This document shows positions 8,914 to 16,775 of a stretch of 64,000 nucleotides of DNA, piece after piece. The translations under genes were made by a program, and so were the position numbers. Where the stretch lies: positions 180,254 through 244,253 of the forward strand of contig NZ_JACAOR010000019.1 of assembly GCF_013386115.1 (NCBI RefSeq), written 5' to 3'. Source of the stretch: Pseudomonas gingeri. GTDB lineage: Bacteria > Pseudomonadota > Gammaproteobacteria > Pseudomonadales > Pseudomonadaceae. The notes beneath the pieces are model-generated. The model saw only the letters and a list, made by a program, of their open reading frames with translations. It made no database searches and was not told the DNA's origin. Position 1 is the first letter of the stretch. The number at the start of each line of letters is the position of its first letter.

Positions 8914-9447
8914 TTACCAGCCCCGCTCCCGCCGCGCCAGGCGCTCACGCTGGCGCTTGCCGCCGAGCACGACCCAATCCACCAGCCGAAAGAAACCTTC
9001 GATGACGAAGGAGAACAGCAGCGCCGCGCCCATGGCCCAGCCGATGGCTTCCGGCGACAGCAGCACCTGGTAGGTGTAGCCCTGCAGGGTTTCCTGGCGG
9101 ATCGCCGGGTCCGCCGCATACGCCACCTGCAACGCGCGCTTGTACCAGGGGCCCTGCATCGCCTGGAACTGGTCATCGAGCAGGCGCTGGCGGTTGAGCA
9201 AGGTGCCGAGGCTGTCGGCATCGCTGCGGAAGACCGGGTCGTCACTGGCGCGATAGTGCGCCACCAGCGCCTGCAGGTCGCCCTTGAAGAACTGCTCGGC
9301 AGTCTTCTGGAAGCCCTGCAGCCCGGTCTGCGCCTCGATCAGATGCGCCTCGACGCGCTTGGAGTAGTCGTTGATGAAGCCCGGCACCTGGACGCCGATC
9401 AGCAGCCCCAGGGTAAACAGTATCAACCGCAGGTAACTCAACCACAT
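8914..9447 (-). CDS. DUF2937 family membrane protein
   Basis: A 177-residue protein with an N-terminal hydrophobic helix (WLSYLRLILFTLGLLIGVQV) and a second near the C-terminus (AIGWAMGAALLFSFVIEGFF). The charged segment between them (about residues 30-130) would be periplasmic. AAGGA lies 8 nt before the ATG. It is immediately upstream of nothing on its own strand and follows the amidotransferase gene by 11 nt, so the two may be co-transcribed. Function unknown. Confidence 0.8.
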   Translation of the reverse strand: MWLSYLRLILFTLGLLIGVQVPGFINDYSKRVEAHLIEAQTGLQGFQKTAEQFFKGDLQALVAHYRASDDPVFRSDADSLGTLLNRQRLLDDQFQAMQGPWYKRALQVAYAADPAIRQETLQGYTYQVLLSPEAIGWAMGAALLFSFVIEGFFRLVDWVVLGGKRQRERLARRERGW

Positions 9448-9458
9448 AACGGACGTCC

Positions 9459-10235
9459 TTATTCAGTCTGGCCCTGGCTGACGCATTCGCCGCGCCGCCA
9501 CAGGCTCCATTGGCCCGGTTCGTAGCGGGTCCAGGTCTCGTTTTCGGTCAGGGGTTCGGTGGCGATCACCGTGACCACGTCGTTGGGGGTGGTTTCGGCC
9601 TGGAAGTCGACGATCACATCGACATCCTTCAGCCGTGCCGGGCCAAAGGGCGCGCGGCGGGTGATCTGCGCCAGCTTGGTCGAGCAATAGCAGAACAGCC
9701 AGTCGCCGTCGCTGAGCAGGCAGTTGAACACCCCCTTGCCGCGATACTCGGCACAGGCCTGGACCAGCGACGGCAGCAGCTCTTCCACCTCCACCGGCTC
9801 GGGAAAGGCCTGGCGCACGCGGTTGAGCAGGTCGCAGAAGGCCGCTTCGCTGTCGGTATCGCCGACCGGGCGATAAAAGCTGCCCGGCGGCTGGAAATCC
9901 GCCAGCTGGCCGTTATGGGCGAAACACCAGTTGCGCCCCCACAGTTCACGGACAAAAGGATGGGTGTTGGACAGGCAGACCTTGCCGACATTGGCCTGGC
10001 GGATATGGCCGATCACCACTTCGCTCTTGATCGGGTAACGCTGCACCAGTTGCGCCACTTCCGACTCGCAGCTCGCGGCCGGGTCCTGGAACAGGCGCAG
10101 CCCGCGACCTTCGTAGAAACCGATGCCCCAGCCGTCGCGGTGGGGACCGGTACGTCCGCCGCGCTGCATCAGCCCGGTAAAGCTGAAAACGATATCGGTC
10201 GGCACATTGGCGCTCATGCCCAACAATTCACACAT
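9459..10235 (-). CDS. Class II glutamine amidotransferase (YafJ-like)
   Basis: A 258-residue N-terminal nucleophile amidotransferase domain protein. Cys2 follows the initiator Met (MCELLGMSANVPTDIVFSF), as needed for glutaminase activity. Other family motifs are RTGPHRDGWGIGFYEG, SNTHPFVRELWGRNWCFAHN and GDTDSEAAFC. There is no synthase domain, as in YafJ and related stand-alone proteins. The acceptor substrate is unknown. Confidence 0.88.
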   Translation of the reverse strand: MCELLGMSANVPTDIVFSFTGLMQRGGRTGPHRDGWGIGFYEGRGLRLFQDPAASCESEVAQLVQRYPIKSEVVIGHIRQANVGKVCLSNTHPFVRELWGRNWCFAHNGQLADFQPPGSFYRPVGDTDSEAAFCDLLNRVRQAFPEPVEVEELLPSLVQACAEYRGKGVFNCLLSDGDWLFCYCSTKLAQITRRAPFGPARLKDVDVIVDFQAETTPNDVVTVIATEPLTENETWTRYEPGQWSLWRRGECVSQGQTE

Positions 10236-10267
10236 GCTCGGACTCTCGCTTCAATGCAGGAACACGC

Positions 10268-10759
10268 TTACAAACGCGGCTCGACCCGTGGACGACCGGC
10301 AGCGGCGGGGGGCGGCGGACGACGCGGGCGCTCCTGGCGATCCGGCGTGGCGAAAGGCTGGTCATCCGCCTCGACGTCAGCACGAGCCGCGGCGGCGGCG
10401 GCTTCCGACTGCAGCTTGCGGGCCTTGCTGGAGCGTTCGATCGGCCAGCGGATCAGCACGAAGACCGCATACACGCCAAGGGCGATGATCAGGTACATGA
10501 ACAGATCGGAGACCGCGCGCCAGGCGTTGTTGCCGACCTTGAACAACAGGTCGAGGGCAGTGATCGCGACCGCCGGGGCGAAACGCTCTTTCACCGGATC
10601 GAGGATGGTCGGGCTGAACAGCAGCACCGCCCCCACCAGGCGCAGCGGTTCGCGCAACCAGCGCCAGGTCCAGCGGGTCAGGCGAAACCACACCAACAGG
10701 CAGCCCAAGGCGGCAAAGGCGTAACAACCCCAGGCGATCAGATAGTCGTTCTCGGTCAT
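10268..10759 (-). CDS. Small integral membrane protein with proline-rich tail
   Basis: About 163 residues with two to three membrane helices (YLIAWGCYAFAALGCLLVWF, PLRLVGAVLLFSPTIL, LFMYLIIALGVYAVFVLIRW). A basic, alanine- and proline-rich cytoplasmic tail ends near RPRRPPPPAAAGRPR. The start is taken at MTENDY (10757-10759); an in-frame ATG at 10768 adds three residues and neither has a strong ribosome-binding site. The same frame stays open far upstream opposite ptrB, which I treat as a shadow. Function unknown. Confidence 0.7.
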   Translation of the reverse strand: MTENDYLIAWGCYAFAALGCLLVWFRLTRWTWRWLREPLRLVGAVLLFSPTILDPVKERFAPAVAITALDLLFKVGNNAWRAVSDLFMYLIIALGVYAVFVLIRWPIERSSKARKLQSEAAAAAARADVEADDQPFATPDRQERPRRPPPPAAAGRPRVEPRL

Positions 10760-10858
10760 GGTGTCCATGGCATGGCTGGCAATGAGAGGCTTATGATAAC
10801 GGCTTTTCGCCGGCCCGGCTGCACCGCCGTCAGCGATCCTCAAGATAGAGAGTTGCCC

Positions 10859-12910
10859 ATGTCCCGCAAAGCCACCGTCAGCACTGCCCCGATTGCCCGT
10901 ACAGGCCCGGGCCCGGATCCCTACGCCTGGTTGCAGGAGCGCGACAGCGAGGCGGTGCTCGACTACCTCAAGGCCGAAAACAGCTACCAGGAAGCGCAGC
11001 TGGCCGACCAGGCCGGGCTGCGTGAAAGCCTGTTCCAGGAGATCAAGGCGCGGATTCTCGAGACCGACCTGTCGCTGCCCTCGCCCTGGGGTCCGTTTCT
11101 CTACTACACCCGCACCACCGCCGGTGACGAGTACGCCCGCCACTATCGCTGCCCACGCCCGGCCGATGACAGCCTGACGGTGGACGAAAGCGCCGAGGAG
11201 CTGTTGCTCGATCCCAACGTGCTGGCCAATGGCGGCTTCTTTTCCCTCGGCACCTTCAGCATCAGCCCGGACCACCAGCGCCTGGCCTACAGCCTCGACA
11301 CCACCGGCGAGGAGGTCTACCAGCTGTACGTCAAGGAACTGGCCAGCGGCAACCTGATCGAACTGCCGTTCGAAGACTGCGACGGCAGCATGACCTGGGC
11401 CAACGACAGCCGCACGCTGTTCTTCGGCGAACTGGACGACACCCACCGCCCGCACAAGCTGTATCGCCATCGACTCGGCGAACAGGGTGCCGAAGCCGTG
11501 CTGCACGAGCCTGACGGACGGTTTTTCCTGCATTGCTATCGCACCAGCTCCGAACGGCAACTGGTGGTGCTGCTCAACAGCAAGACCACCAGCGAAGCCT
11601 GGGTACTCGACGCCAATACGCCGGACCGGGCCTTCACCTGCCTGGCGCCCAGGGTCGAAGGCCATGAGTATTTCGTCGACCACGGCCAGTACCAGGATCA
11701 GTGGCGCTGGTTTATCCGCAGCAACCAGGACGGCATCAACTTCGCCCTGTTCCAGGCCGCGGACGACGGCGTTCCCCGTCGCGAAGACTGGCAACGGCTG
11801 GTCCCGCACAATGACCAGGTGATGCTCGAAGGCCTGACCCTGAATGCCCAGGCCCTGTGCCTGAGCCTGCGTGAAGGCGGCCTGCCGATCATCGAGGTGC
11901 ACCCCAAGGGGTTGCCGGCCTACCGCGTGCAATTGCCGGATGCCGCCTACAGCCTCTACGTGCAGGACAGCCTGGAGTTCAACAGCGACAGGATCCGCCT
12001 GCGCTACGAAGCCCTCAATCGCCCGGCCCAGGTCCGCCAGTTGAACCTCGCCAGCGGCGAACAGCAGGTACTGAAGCAAACCCCGGTGCTCGGCCCGTTC
12101 GATGCCGACGCCTACGTCAGCCAGCGCCTGTGGGCGACTGCGCCGGACGGCACGCAGGTGCCGATCAGCCTGGTGGTCAAGCGCGAATTGCTGGGCCAGG
12201 CCACCCCGCTCTATCTCTATGGCTATGGTGCCTATGGCGAAAGCCTCGACCCGTGGTTCTCCCATGCCCGCCTGAGCCTGCTGGAGCGCGGCGTGGCCTT
12301 TGCCATCGCCCATGTGCGCGGCGGCGGCGAACTGGGCGAGGCCTGGTATCGCGCCGGCAAGCAGGAACACAAGCAGAACACCTTCAGCGACTTTATCGCC
12401 TGCGCCGAACACCTGATCGCCGAGGGCCTGACCACCTCCCGGCAACTGGTGATCAGCGGTGGCAGCGCCGGCGGCCTGTTGATCGGCGCCGTGCTCAACC
12501 AGCGTCCGGAGCTGTTCCAGGCGGCGATTGCCGAAGTGCCGTTCGTCGATGTGCTGAACACCATGCTCGACCCCGACCTGCCGTTGACCGTCACCGAATA
12601 CGATGAGTGGGGCAATCCGCAGGAGCCCGAGGTGTACGCACGGATCAAGGCCTATGCGCCCTACGAGAACGTCAGCGCCCAGGCCTATCCGGCGACACTG
12701 GTGATTGCCGGCTACAACGACAGCCGCGTGCAGTACTGGGAAGCGGCCAAGTGGGTGGCAAGATTACGGGCCACCCGCACCGATGAGCATCTACTCTTGC
12801 TCAAGACCGAACTGGGCGCCGGCCATGGCGGCATGAGCGGGCGTTACCAGGGATTACGTGACGTAGCGCTCGAATATGGCTTTGTCTTCAAGGTTCTCGG
12901 CATTGCCTGA
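10859..12910 (+). CDS. ptrB: Oligopeptidase B (S9 prolyl oligopeptidase family)
   Basis: A 683-residue cytoplasmic serine peptidase that cleaves short peptides after Arg or Lys. An N-terminal beta-propeller is followed by the alpha/beta-hydrolase domain. The catalytic triad is visible as S536 in GGSAGG, D621 in GYNDSRV and H656 in GAGHGG. The length matches oligopeptidase B (about 685). The ATG at 10859 (MSRKATVSTAPIART) is preferred to an upstream in-frame start at 10772. An imperfect hairpin follows the stop. Confidence 0.92.
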   Translation: MSRKATVSTAPIARTGPGPDPYAWLQERDSEAVLDYLKAENSYQEAQLADQAGLRESLFQEIKARILETDLSLPSPWGPFLYYTRTTAGDEYARHYRCPRPADDSLTVDESAEELLLDPNVLANGGFFSLGTFSISPDHQRLAYSLDTTGEEVYQLYVKELASGNLIELPFEDCDGSMTWANDSRTLFFGELDDTHRPHKLYRHRLGEQGAEAVLHEPDGRFFLHCYRTSSERQLVVLLNSKTTSEAWVLDANTPDRAFTCLAPRVEGHEYFVDHGQYQDQWRWFIRSNQDGINFALFQAADDGVPRREDWQRLVPHNDQVMLEGLTLNAQALCLSLREGGLPIIEVHPKGLPAYRVQLPDAAYSLYVQDSLEFNSDRIRLRYEALNRPAQVRQLNLASGEQQVLKQTPVLGPFDADAYVSQRLWATAPDGTQVPISLVVKRELLGQATPLYLYGYGAYGESLDPWFSHARLSLLERGVAFAIAHVRGGGELGEAWYRAGKQEHKQNTFSDFIACAEHLIAEGLTTSRQLVISGGSAGGLLIGAVLNQRPELFQAAIAEVPFVDVLNTMLDPDLPLTVTEYDEWGNPQEPEVYARIKAYAPYENVSAQAYPATLVIAGYNDSRVQYWEAAKWVARLRATRTDEHLLLLKTELGAGHGGMSGRYQGLRDVALEYGFVFKVLGIA

Positions 12911-12918
12911 GGAACTCT

Positions 12919-12954
12919 GCCCGACGGCCTTGTCTTAACTCTGGGCCGCCGGGC
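12919..12954 (+). terminator. Hairpin after ptrB
   Basis: GCCCGACGGCC (12919-12929) pairs with GGCCGCCGGGC (12944-12954) with one mismatch and a 14-nt loop. No T-run follows, so this may be a pause or mRNA-end structure rather than an efficient intrinsic terminator. Confidence 0.4.
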
Positions 12955-12998
12955 CTCGAACCCCGGAAAGAACAAGCAACAAGAACAGATCGTGGACC

Positions 12999-13472
12999 AT
13001 GCCAGAACCGACCTTACTGAATAACGAAATTCGCGACATGCTGATGGATTGCGGCCTGTTCAACCAACTGCTGCCGGCGGACTGCCAGGCGGCGGCCGGC
13101 TATTTCAGCATCAGCACCATTGGCAAGGGCGAGGCCATCTTCCACGAGGGCGATGCCGGCACGTTCATGTGCATCATCCATTACGGCAGCGTCAATGTGC
13201 AGAAGAACAATGACGCCGGCCAGCCCGTGGTGATTGCCACCCTGCGTGCCGGCCGGGCCTTCGGCGAGATGGCGGTGCTTGACGGCGAGCGGCGCTCGGC
13301 CAGTTGCGTCGCCGCCAGCGACTGCCAGTTGTTGAACCTGGGCAAGGACTCCCTGGAAAAAATGCTCAACGACGCGCCGAAGATCGCCGCCAAGATCATT
13401 CGCGCCATCGCCATCGCGCTGTCGAAACGCCTGCGCATGGCCGATGGGCAGTTGCTCTCGCAGCAGATCTAG
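12999..13472 (+). CDS. Stand-alone cyclic nucleotide-binding domain protein
   Basis: A 157-residue protein made almost wholly of a cNMP-binding beta-barrel (about residues 20-140). Family stretches are GEAIFHEGDAGTFMCIIHYG and the phosphate-binding-cassette region AGRAFGEMAVLDGERRSASC. There is no C-terminal helix-turn-helix, so it is not a Crp/Fnr-type DNA-binding factor; it ends in helix SKRLRMADGQLLSQQI. It could sense cAMP or cGMP and act on a partner. It converges with the small secreted protein gene, overlapping it by 4 nt. Confidence 0.85.
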   Translation: MPEPTLLNNEIRDMLMDCGLFNQLLPADCQAAAGYFSISTIGKGEAIFHEGDAGTFMCIIHYGSVNVQKNNDAGQPVVIATLRAGRAFGEMAVLDGERRSASCVAASDCQLLNLGKDSLEKMLNDAPKIAAKIIRAIAIALSKRLRMADGQLLSQQI

Positions 13473-13744
13473 CTGGAGATCGGCTTGGCCTTGTCGTTCT
13501 TGTCGTTCTGCTCCAGGCCCGGCAGCGTCTGGTCCTTGGGGGGTGACGGCAGTTCGATGCTCGGCAGCGGCTCGCCGGGCTTGGGTGGCGTACGCGGCGT
13601 GACTTGCGGGTAAGGCGTGGGGGTCGCCGTGCCGGGGGAGCCCGGGGTCGGGGTCACCGGTACCGGCGACAGCTCTTCGGCCTGCACCGCGGTAAAGGTC
13701 AGCGCGGACAGGACAATGGCCGTTAGAATGGTGCCCTTGATCAT
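13469..13744 (-). CDS. Small exported proline-rich protein
   Basis: A 91-residue protein with a Sec signal peptide (MIKGTILTAIVLSALTFTAV, cleavage likely after VQA). The mature part is proline- and threonine-rich (SPVPVTPTPGSPGTATPTPY), probably unstructured and periplasmic or surface-exposed. The start region occurs in three tandem copies (13737-13800). The stop overlaps the convergent cNMP-domain gene. No function assigned. Confidence 0.7.
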   Translation of the reverse strand: MIKGTILTAIVLSALTFTAVQAEELSPVPVTPTPGSPGTATPTPYPQVTPRTPPKPGEPLPSIELPSPPKDQTLPGLEQNDKNDKAKPISS

Positions 13745-13800
13745 AAAATAATGCTCTTGATCATGAAAATAGTGCCTTTGATCATAAAATAATGCCTTTC
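13737..13800 (-). repeat. Tandem triplication of a translation-initiation region
   Basis: Read on the minus strand, three units of about 21 nt follow each other: AAAGGCATTATTTTATGATC, then AAAGGCACTATTTTC plus ATGATC, then AAGAGCATTATTTTATGATC. Each holds a ribosome-binding-like purine run, an AT-rich spacer and an ATG. The third ATG is the start used for the exported protein. Confidence 0.8.
13741..13785 (-). CDS. 14-codon upstream ORF coupled to the small exported protein
   Basis: ATG at 13783-13785 opens MIKGTIFMIKSIIL, and its stop TGA (13741-13743) overlaps the next gene's start as ATGA. AAAGG lies about nine bases before the first ATG. The peptide repeats the first residues of the downstream protein because the whole start region has been tandemly copied. 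It could support re-initiation. Whether it is translated is unknown. Confidence 0.45.
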   Translation of the reverse strand: MIKGTIFMIKSIIL

Positions 13801-13903
13801 AATAGAATCGCGCCTTTTATCCAATAGCGGCGCCGTCACACCGATCCGTCTGTTATCAGGCTACTCGCAACGCGACCATTTTGCCCTCCTCAATGAGATT
13901 TCC

Positions 13904-14590
13904 ATGAAACGTTTCGTTCTGCTCGACACCACACCGATTCCCGAAAACGGCGGTGCCCTGTGCCTGTTCGAGTATGGCGAGGACTTCGTGATCAAGATCC
14001 AGGGCGGCGACGGTGGGCAGTTGATGAACACCCGCATGCACGGCTCCGAAGATGCCCTGGCCGAGATCCCCTGCCGCAAGGTCGCCGGCCGGCCGCAGTC
14101 GCGGGTGCTGATCGGCGGCCTGGGCATGGGCTTTACCCTGGCCTCGGCGCTCAAGCATCTGGGCAAGACGGCCGAAGTGGTGGTCGCCGAATTGGTACCG
14201 GGCGTGGTCGAGTGGAACCGCGGCCCGCTCGGTGAAAAAGCCGGCAGGCCGCTGGCCGATCCACGCACGGTGATCCGCCTGGAAGATGTGGCCAAGGTGC
14301 TGCAGGCCGAGCCCAATGGCTTCGACGCGATCATGCTCGATGTCGACAACGGCCCCGAAGGCCTGACCCAGAAGGCCAACAGCTGGCTCTACTCGGCCGG
14401 TGGCCTGAGCGCCTGCGCCAAGGCCCTGCGGCCCAAGGGCGTGCTGGCCGTGTGGTCGGCCAGTGCCGACAGCCATTTCTCCGACAAACTGCGCAAGGCC
14501 GGCTTCAAGGCCGAAGAAGTCCAGGTCTATGCCCACGGCAACAAGGGCACGCGCCACACCATCTGGATCGCCGAGAAGCTCAAGAACTGA
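13904..14590 (+). CDS. Spermidine synthase-like methyltransferase-fold protein
   Basis: A 228-residue Rossmann-fold protein resembling the catalytic core of spermidine synthase. The SAM-type glycine motif is SRVLIGGLGMGFTLASALKH, followed by VVVAELVPGVVEWNRGPLG and an acidic DAIMLDVDNGPEGL. It lacks the N-terminal beta-domain of classical SpeE (about 280 residues). Annotated relatives are called spermidine synthase, but aminopropyl transfer is not assured. It stands 50 nt upstream of yajD. Confidence 0.75.
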   Translation: MKRFVLLDTTPIPENGGALCLFEYGEDFVIKIQGGDGGQLMNTRMHGSEDALAEIPCRKVAGRPQSRVLIGGLGMGFTLASALKHLGKTAEVVVAELVPGVVEWNRGPLGEKAGRPLADPRTVIRLEDVAKVLQAEPNGFDAIMLDVDNGPEGLTQKANSWLYSAGGLSACAKALRPKGVLAVWSASADSHFSDKLRKAGFKAEEVQVYAHGNKGTRHTIWIAEKLKN

Positions 14591-14640
14591 GCTAGACTTT
14601 GCCGCATAACCGTCATTAACCCACTCGACAAGGTGAACCC

Positions 14641-15015
14641 ATGAGTTCGGCCAACCCACCCTCCCATACCGCCAAGCTGGATCGCATTCTTGCCGATGCG
14701 AAACGCGATAAAGAGATGGGCTATCGCGACAAGGCGCTGAAAATGTACCCGCACGTCTGCGGCCGTTGCGCCCGCGAATTTTCCGGCAAGCGCCTGAGCG
14801 AGCTGACCGTGCATCACCGCGACCACAACCATGACAACAACCCGCAGGACGGTTCCAACTGGGAACTGCTCTGCCTGTTCTGCCATGACAACGAACACTC
14901 GCGCTACACCGACCAGCAGTACTTCGGCGACAGCTCCCTGAGCAGCCCGAAGATCGCCAAGGCCACCCACAACCCGTTCGCCGCCCTGGCCGGGTTGATG
15001 AAGAAAGGCGAGTAA
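14641..15015 (+). CDS. yajD: YajD-type HNH nuclease
   Basis: A 124-residue small HNH-fold protein. Two zinc-binding CxxC pairs (CGRCAREF and CLFC) flank the HNH core VHHRDHNHDNNPQDGSNWEL. Length and pattern match YajD. The biological role is not known. AAGGTG precedes the ATG, and the gene is followed by a clear intrinsic terminator. Confidence 0.85.
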   Translation: MSSANPPSHTAKLDRILADAKRDKEMGYRDKALKMYPHVCGRCAREFSGKRLSELTVHHRDHNHDNNPQDGSNWELLCLFCHDNEHSRYTDQQYFGDSSLSSPKIAKATHNPFAALAGLMKKGE

Positions 15016-15027
15016 GCCGTCCCTCCC

Positions 15028-15063
15028 CTGCCCGCCCCCGCGACGGGCAGTGTCAGATTTTTT
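15028..15063 (+). terminator. Intrinsic terminator after yajD
   Basis: CTGCCCG (15028-15034) pairs with CGGGCAG (15044-15050). A run of six T (15058-15063) follows seven bases later. Confidence 0.6.
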
Positions 15064-15160
15064 CCCCTCGCCTGTAATTTAAGACTTGGCCGCCACTCAA
15101 CAGGGCAAAGTGCTAGCACCTGCGACCTTTCCCTTTGACCCTGTGCCGAGAACATCGTCG

Positions 15161-16063
15161 ATGAAGCTGAACCACTGGATGCAAAACCTCCTGCGCGGCC
15201 GCCAGATCCCACAGTCCCCGAGCCCGGAGCAGGAGCTGTTGTCCAGCCTGCTGGTGATAGCCTGGGTGGTGGAGGCGCGCGATCCCTACACCGGTGGGCA
15301 TCTGTGGCGGGTGGCGCAGTTCTGCGAACTGCTGGCGCAAAAGGCCGGCTTTGCAGCCGGGGAAGTGGCGCGGATTGCCCTCGGCGGTTTTGTCCACGAC
15401 CTGGGCAAGGTCGGCATTCCCGACGCGGTGCTGCGCAAGGCCGGGCCCTTGAGCGACGAAGAGTACGCGGTGATCAAGACCCACCCCGACATCGGCTATC
15501 GGCTGCTGCATGCCCATCCGCTGGCGACGCTGGTCGAGGACGCCGTGCGCCTGCACCACGAGATGCCCGACGGCCGGGGTTATCCGCTGGGACTCAAGGC
15601 CGGCGAAATTCCGCACCTGGCAAGCATCGTCGGCATCTGCGACGCCTTCGATGCCATGACCAGTACCCGCCCCTATCGCGCCGGCATGCCGCAGGAGCAG
15701 GCGCTGCAGATCATCGGCAAGCACCTGGGGACGCAGTTCGACGCGCACTTCGGGGCATTGTTCATCCAGCTCGGGGAATCAGGGGCGCTGAGCCCGATCA
15801 TCGGGCATACCGACCAGGGCATTCCCCTGCGCCATTGCGGCATGTGCGGGCCGACCGTGGTGCTCAGGCGCGCGCACCGCGCGGGCGATCATGTGTTCTG
15901 CGGCAATTGCGGCGCCGACTACCTGCTGCAACAGCAGGAACCGGGAAGCGCGCTGGCATTGCAGGCCACCGGTGGCGCCGGCAGCGCGCAGGACCTCAGT
16001 CCCCAGGCCGACATCGAGTTGATCGGACGGCTGGTCCGGCAGCAATTCGCCCAGGCGCTGTAG
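15161..16063 (+). CDS. HD-GYP domain protein with C-terminal zinc ribbon
   Basis: A 300-residue predicted cyclic-di-GMP phosphodiesterase. The metal-binding core reads HDLGKVGIPDAVLRK, then HPDIGYRLL, and the GYP signature HHEMPDGRGYPLGLKAGEIP. An unusual C-terminal stretch has CGMC and CGNCGADYLLQQ, a four-cysteine ribbon about 25 residues apart. No receiver or membrane domain is present, so it is soluble. The ATG at 15161 (MKLNHWMQNLLRG) is preferred to a TTG at 15086. Confidence 0.85.
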   Translation: MKLNHWMQNLLRGRQIPQSPSPEQELLSSLLVIAWVVEARDPYTGGHLWRVAQFCELLAQKAGFAAGEVARIALGGFVHDLGKVGIPDAVLRKAGPLSDEEYAVIKTHPDIGYRLLHAHPLATLVEDAVRLHHEMPDGRGYPLGLKAGEIPHLASIVGICDAFDAMTSTRPYRAGMPQEQALQIIGKHLGTQFDAHFGALFIQLGESGALSPIIGHTDQGIPLRHCGMCGPTVVLRRAHRAGDHVFCGNCGADYLLQQQEPGSALALQATGGAGSAQDLSPQADIELIGRLVRQQFAQAL

Positions 16064-16088
16064 GCCCCATGCCTGCAATCAGGACGGG

Positions 16089-16670
16089 CTATTTCAGCAA
16101 GGCGAAGAGCGGGCGCACCAGCCCCTCCAGCAGTGCCCGTTCGGGTCTGGAGCGGGCCAGCACCCGCAGCCCCATCAGCACGCCCAGGCACAGGCGCGCC
16201 AGATCGTCCGCCGACTGCGCCGCATCGATGCTGCCCTGGGCCTGGCCGGCACGGATACAGCGCAGGAAAAAGCCCTCCATCCCCTCCTGGACCTTGGCCA
16301 GCAGCGCCTTGAACTCCGGATCGTGGGGCGCCACCTCCAGGGCCGCGTTGACGATAAAACAGCCCTTGTGCTCAGGGTCGCTCAGGGAGCGCTCGATGAT
16401 TTCGTCGAAGAACGCCAGCACCGCTTCGCGGGGCGGCAACTGTTGCTCCAGACGCGCGGAACGCTCGCAGAAACCGTTCTGGATGTAATGATCGAGCGCC
16501 CGGCCGAACAGCGCACGCTTGTCGCCGTAGGCGTTGTACAGGCTGGCCCCGGTGATGCCCATGGCCTGCGCCAGGTCCCGCACCGAGGTCGCCTCGTAGC
16601 CGCGGATCCAGAAGCAGCGGATCGCCGCCTCCAGTGCACCGGCCTCGTCAAATTCTCTTGGTCGCGCCAT
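16089..16670 (-). CDS. TetR/AcrR-family regulator
   Basis: A 193-residue repressor. The N-terminal HTH is MGITGASLYNAYGDKRALFG, preceded by ALEAAIRCFWIRGYEATSVR. The C-terminal part is a TetR ligand domain (SLSDPEHKGCFIVNAALEVA). It is divergent from a glutathione S-transferase gene across 105 bp that contains a repeated TCGATCTA motif, so it probably represses itself and the GST gene in response to an electrophile. Inducer unknown. Confidence 0.87.
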   Translation of the reverse strand: MARPREFDEAGALEAAIRCFWIRGYEATSVRDLAQAMGITGASLYNAYGDKRALFGRALDHYIQNGFCERSARLEQQLPPREAVLAFFDEIIERSLSDPEHKGCFIVNAALEVAPHDPEFKALLAKVQEGMEGFFLRCIRAGQAQGSIDAAQSADDLARLCLGVLMGLRVLARSRPERALLEGLVRPLFALLK

Positions 16671-16725
16671 AACTCACACATTGATTCAAATTGAAGTCGA
16701 ACGGCGATTGTCACACACCCGGGTT

Positions 16726-16752
16726 TCGATCTATTTTATAACACTCGATCTA
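16726..16752. promoter_or_regulatory. Candidate operator for the TetR/GST pair
   Basis: TCGATCTA occurs at 16726-16733 and again at 16745-16752, starting 19 bp apart (close to two helical turns). Each contains the palindrome GATC. An AT-rich stretch (TTTTATAA) lies between. The location in the divergent promoter region supports a regulator-binding role, but binding is inferred. Confidence 0.4.
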
Positions 16753-16775
16753 AAACTTCAGCCTGGACCTTCGCC

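Noticed and set aside
10268..12445. Very long minus-strand open frame opposite oligopeptidase B
   Set aside because: GC-rich shadow of ptrB. Only its last 164 codons, beyond the ptrB start, encode a believable membrane protein.
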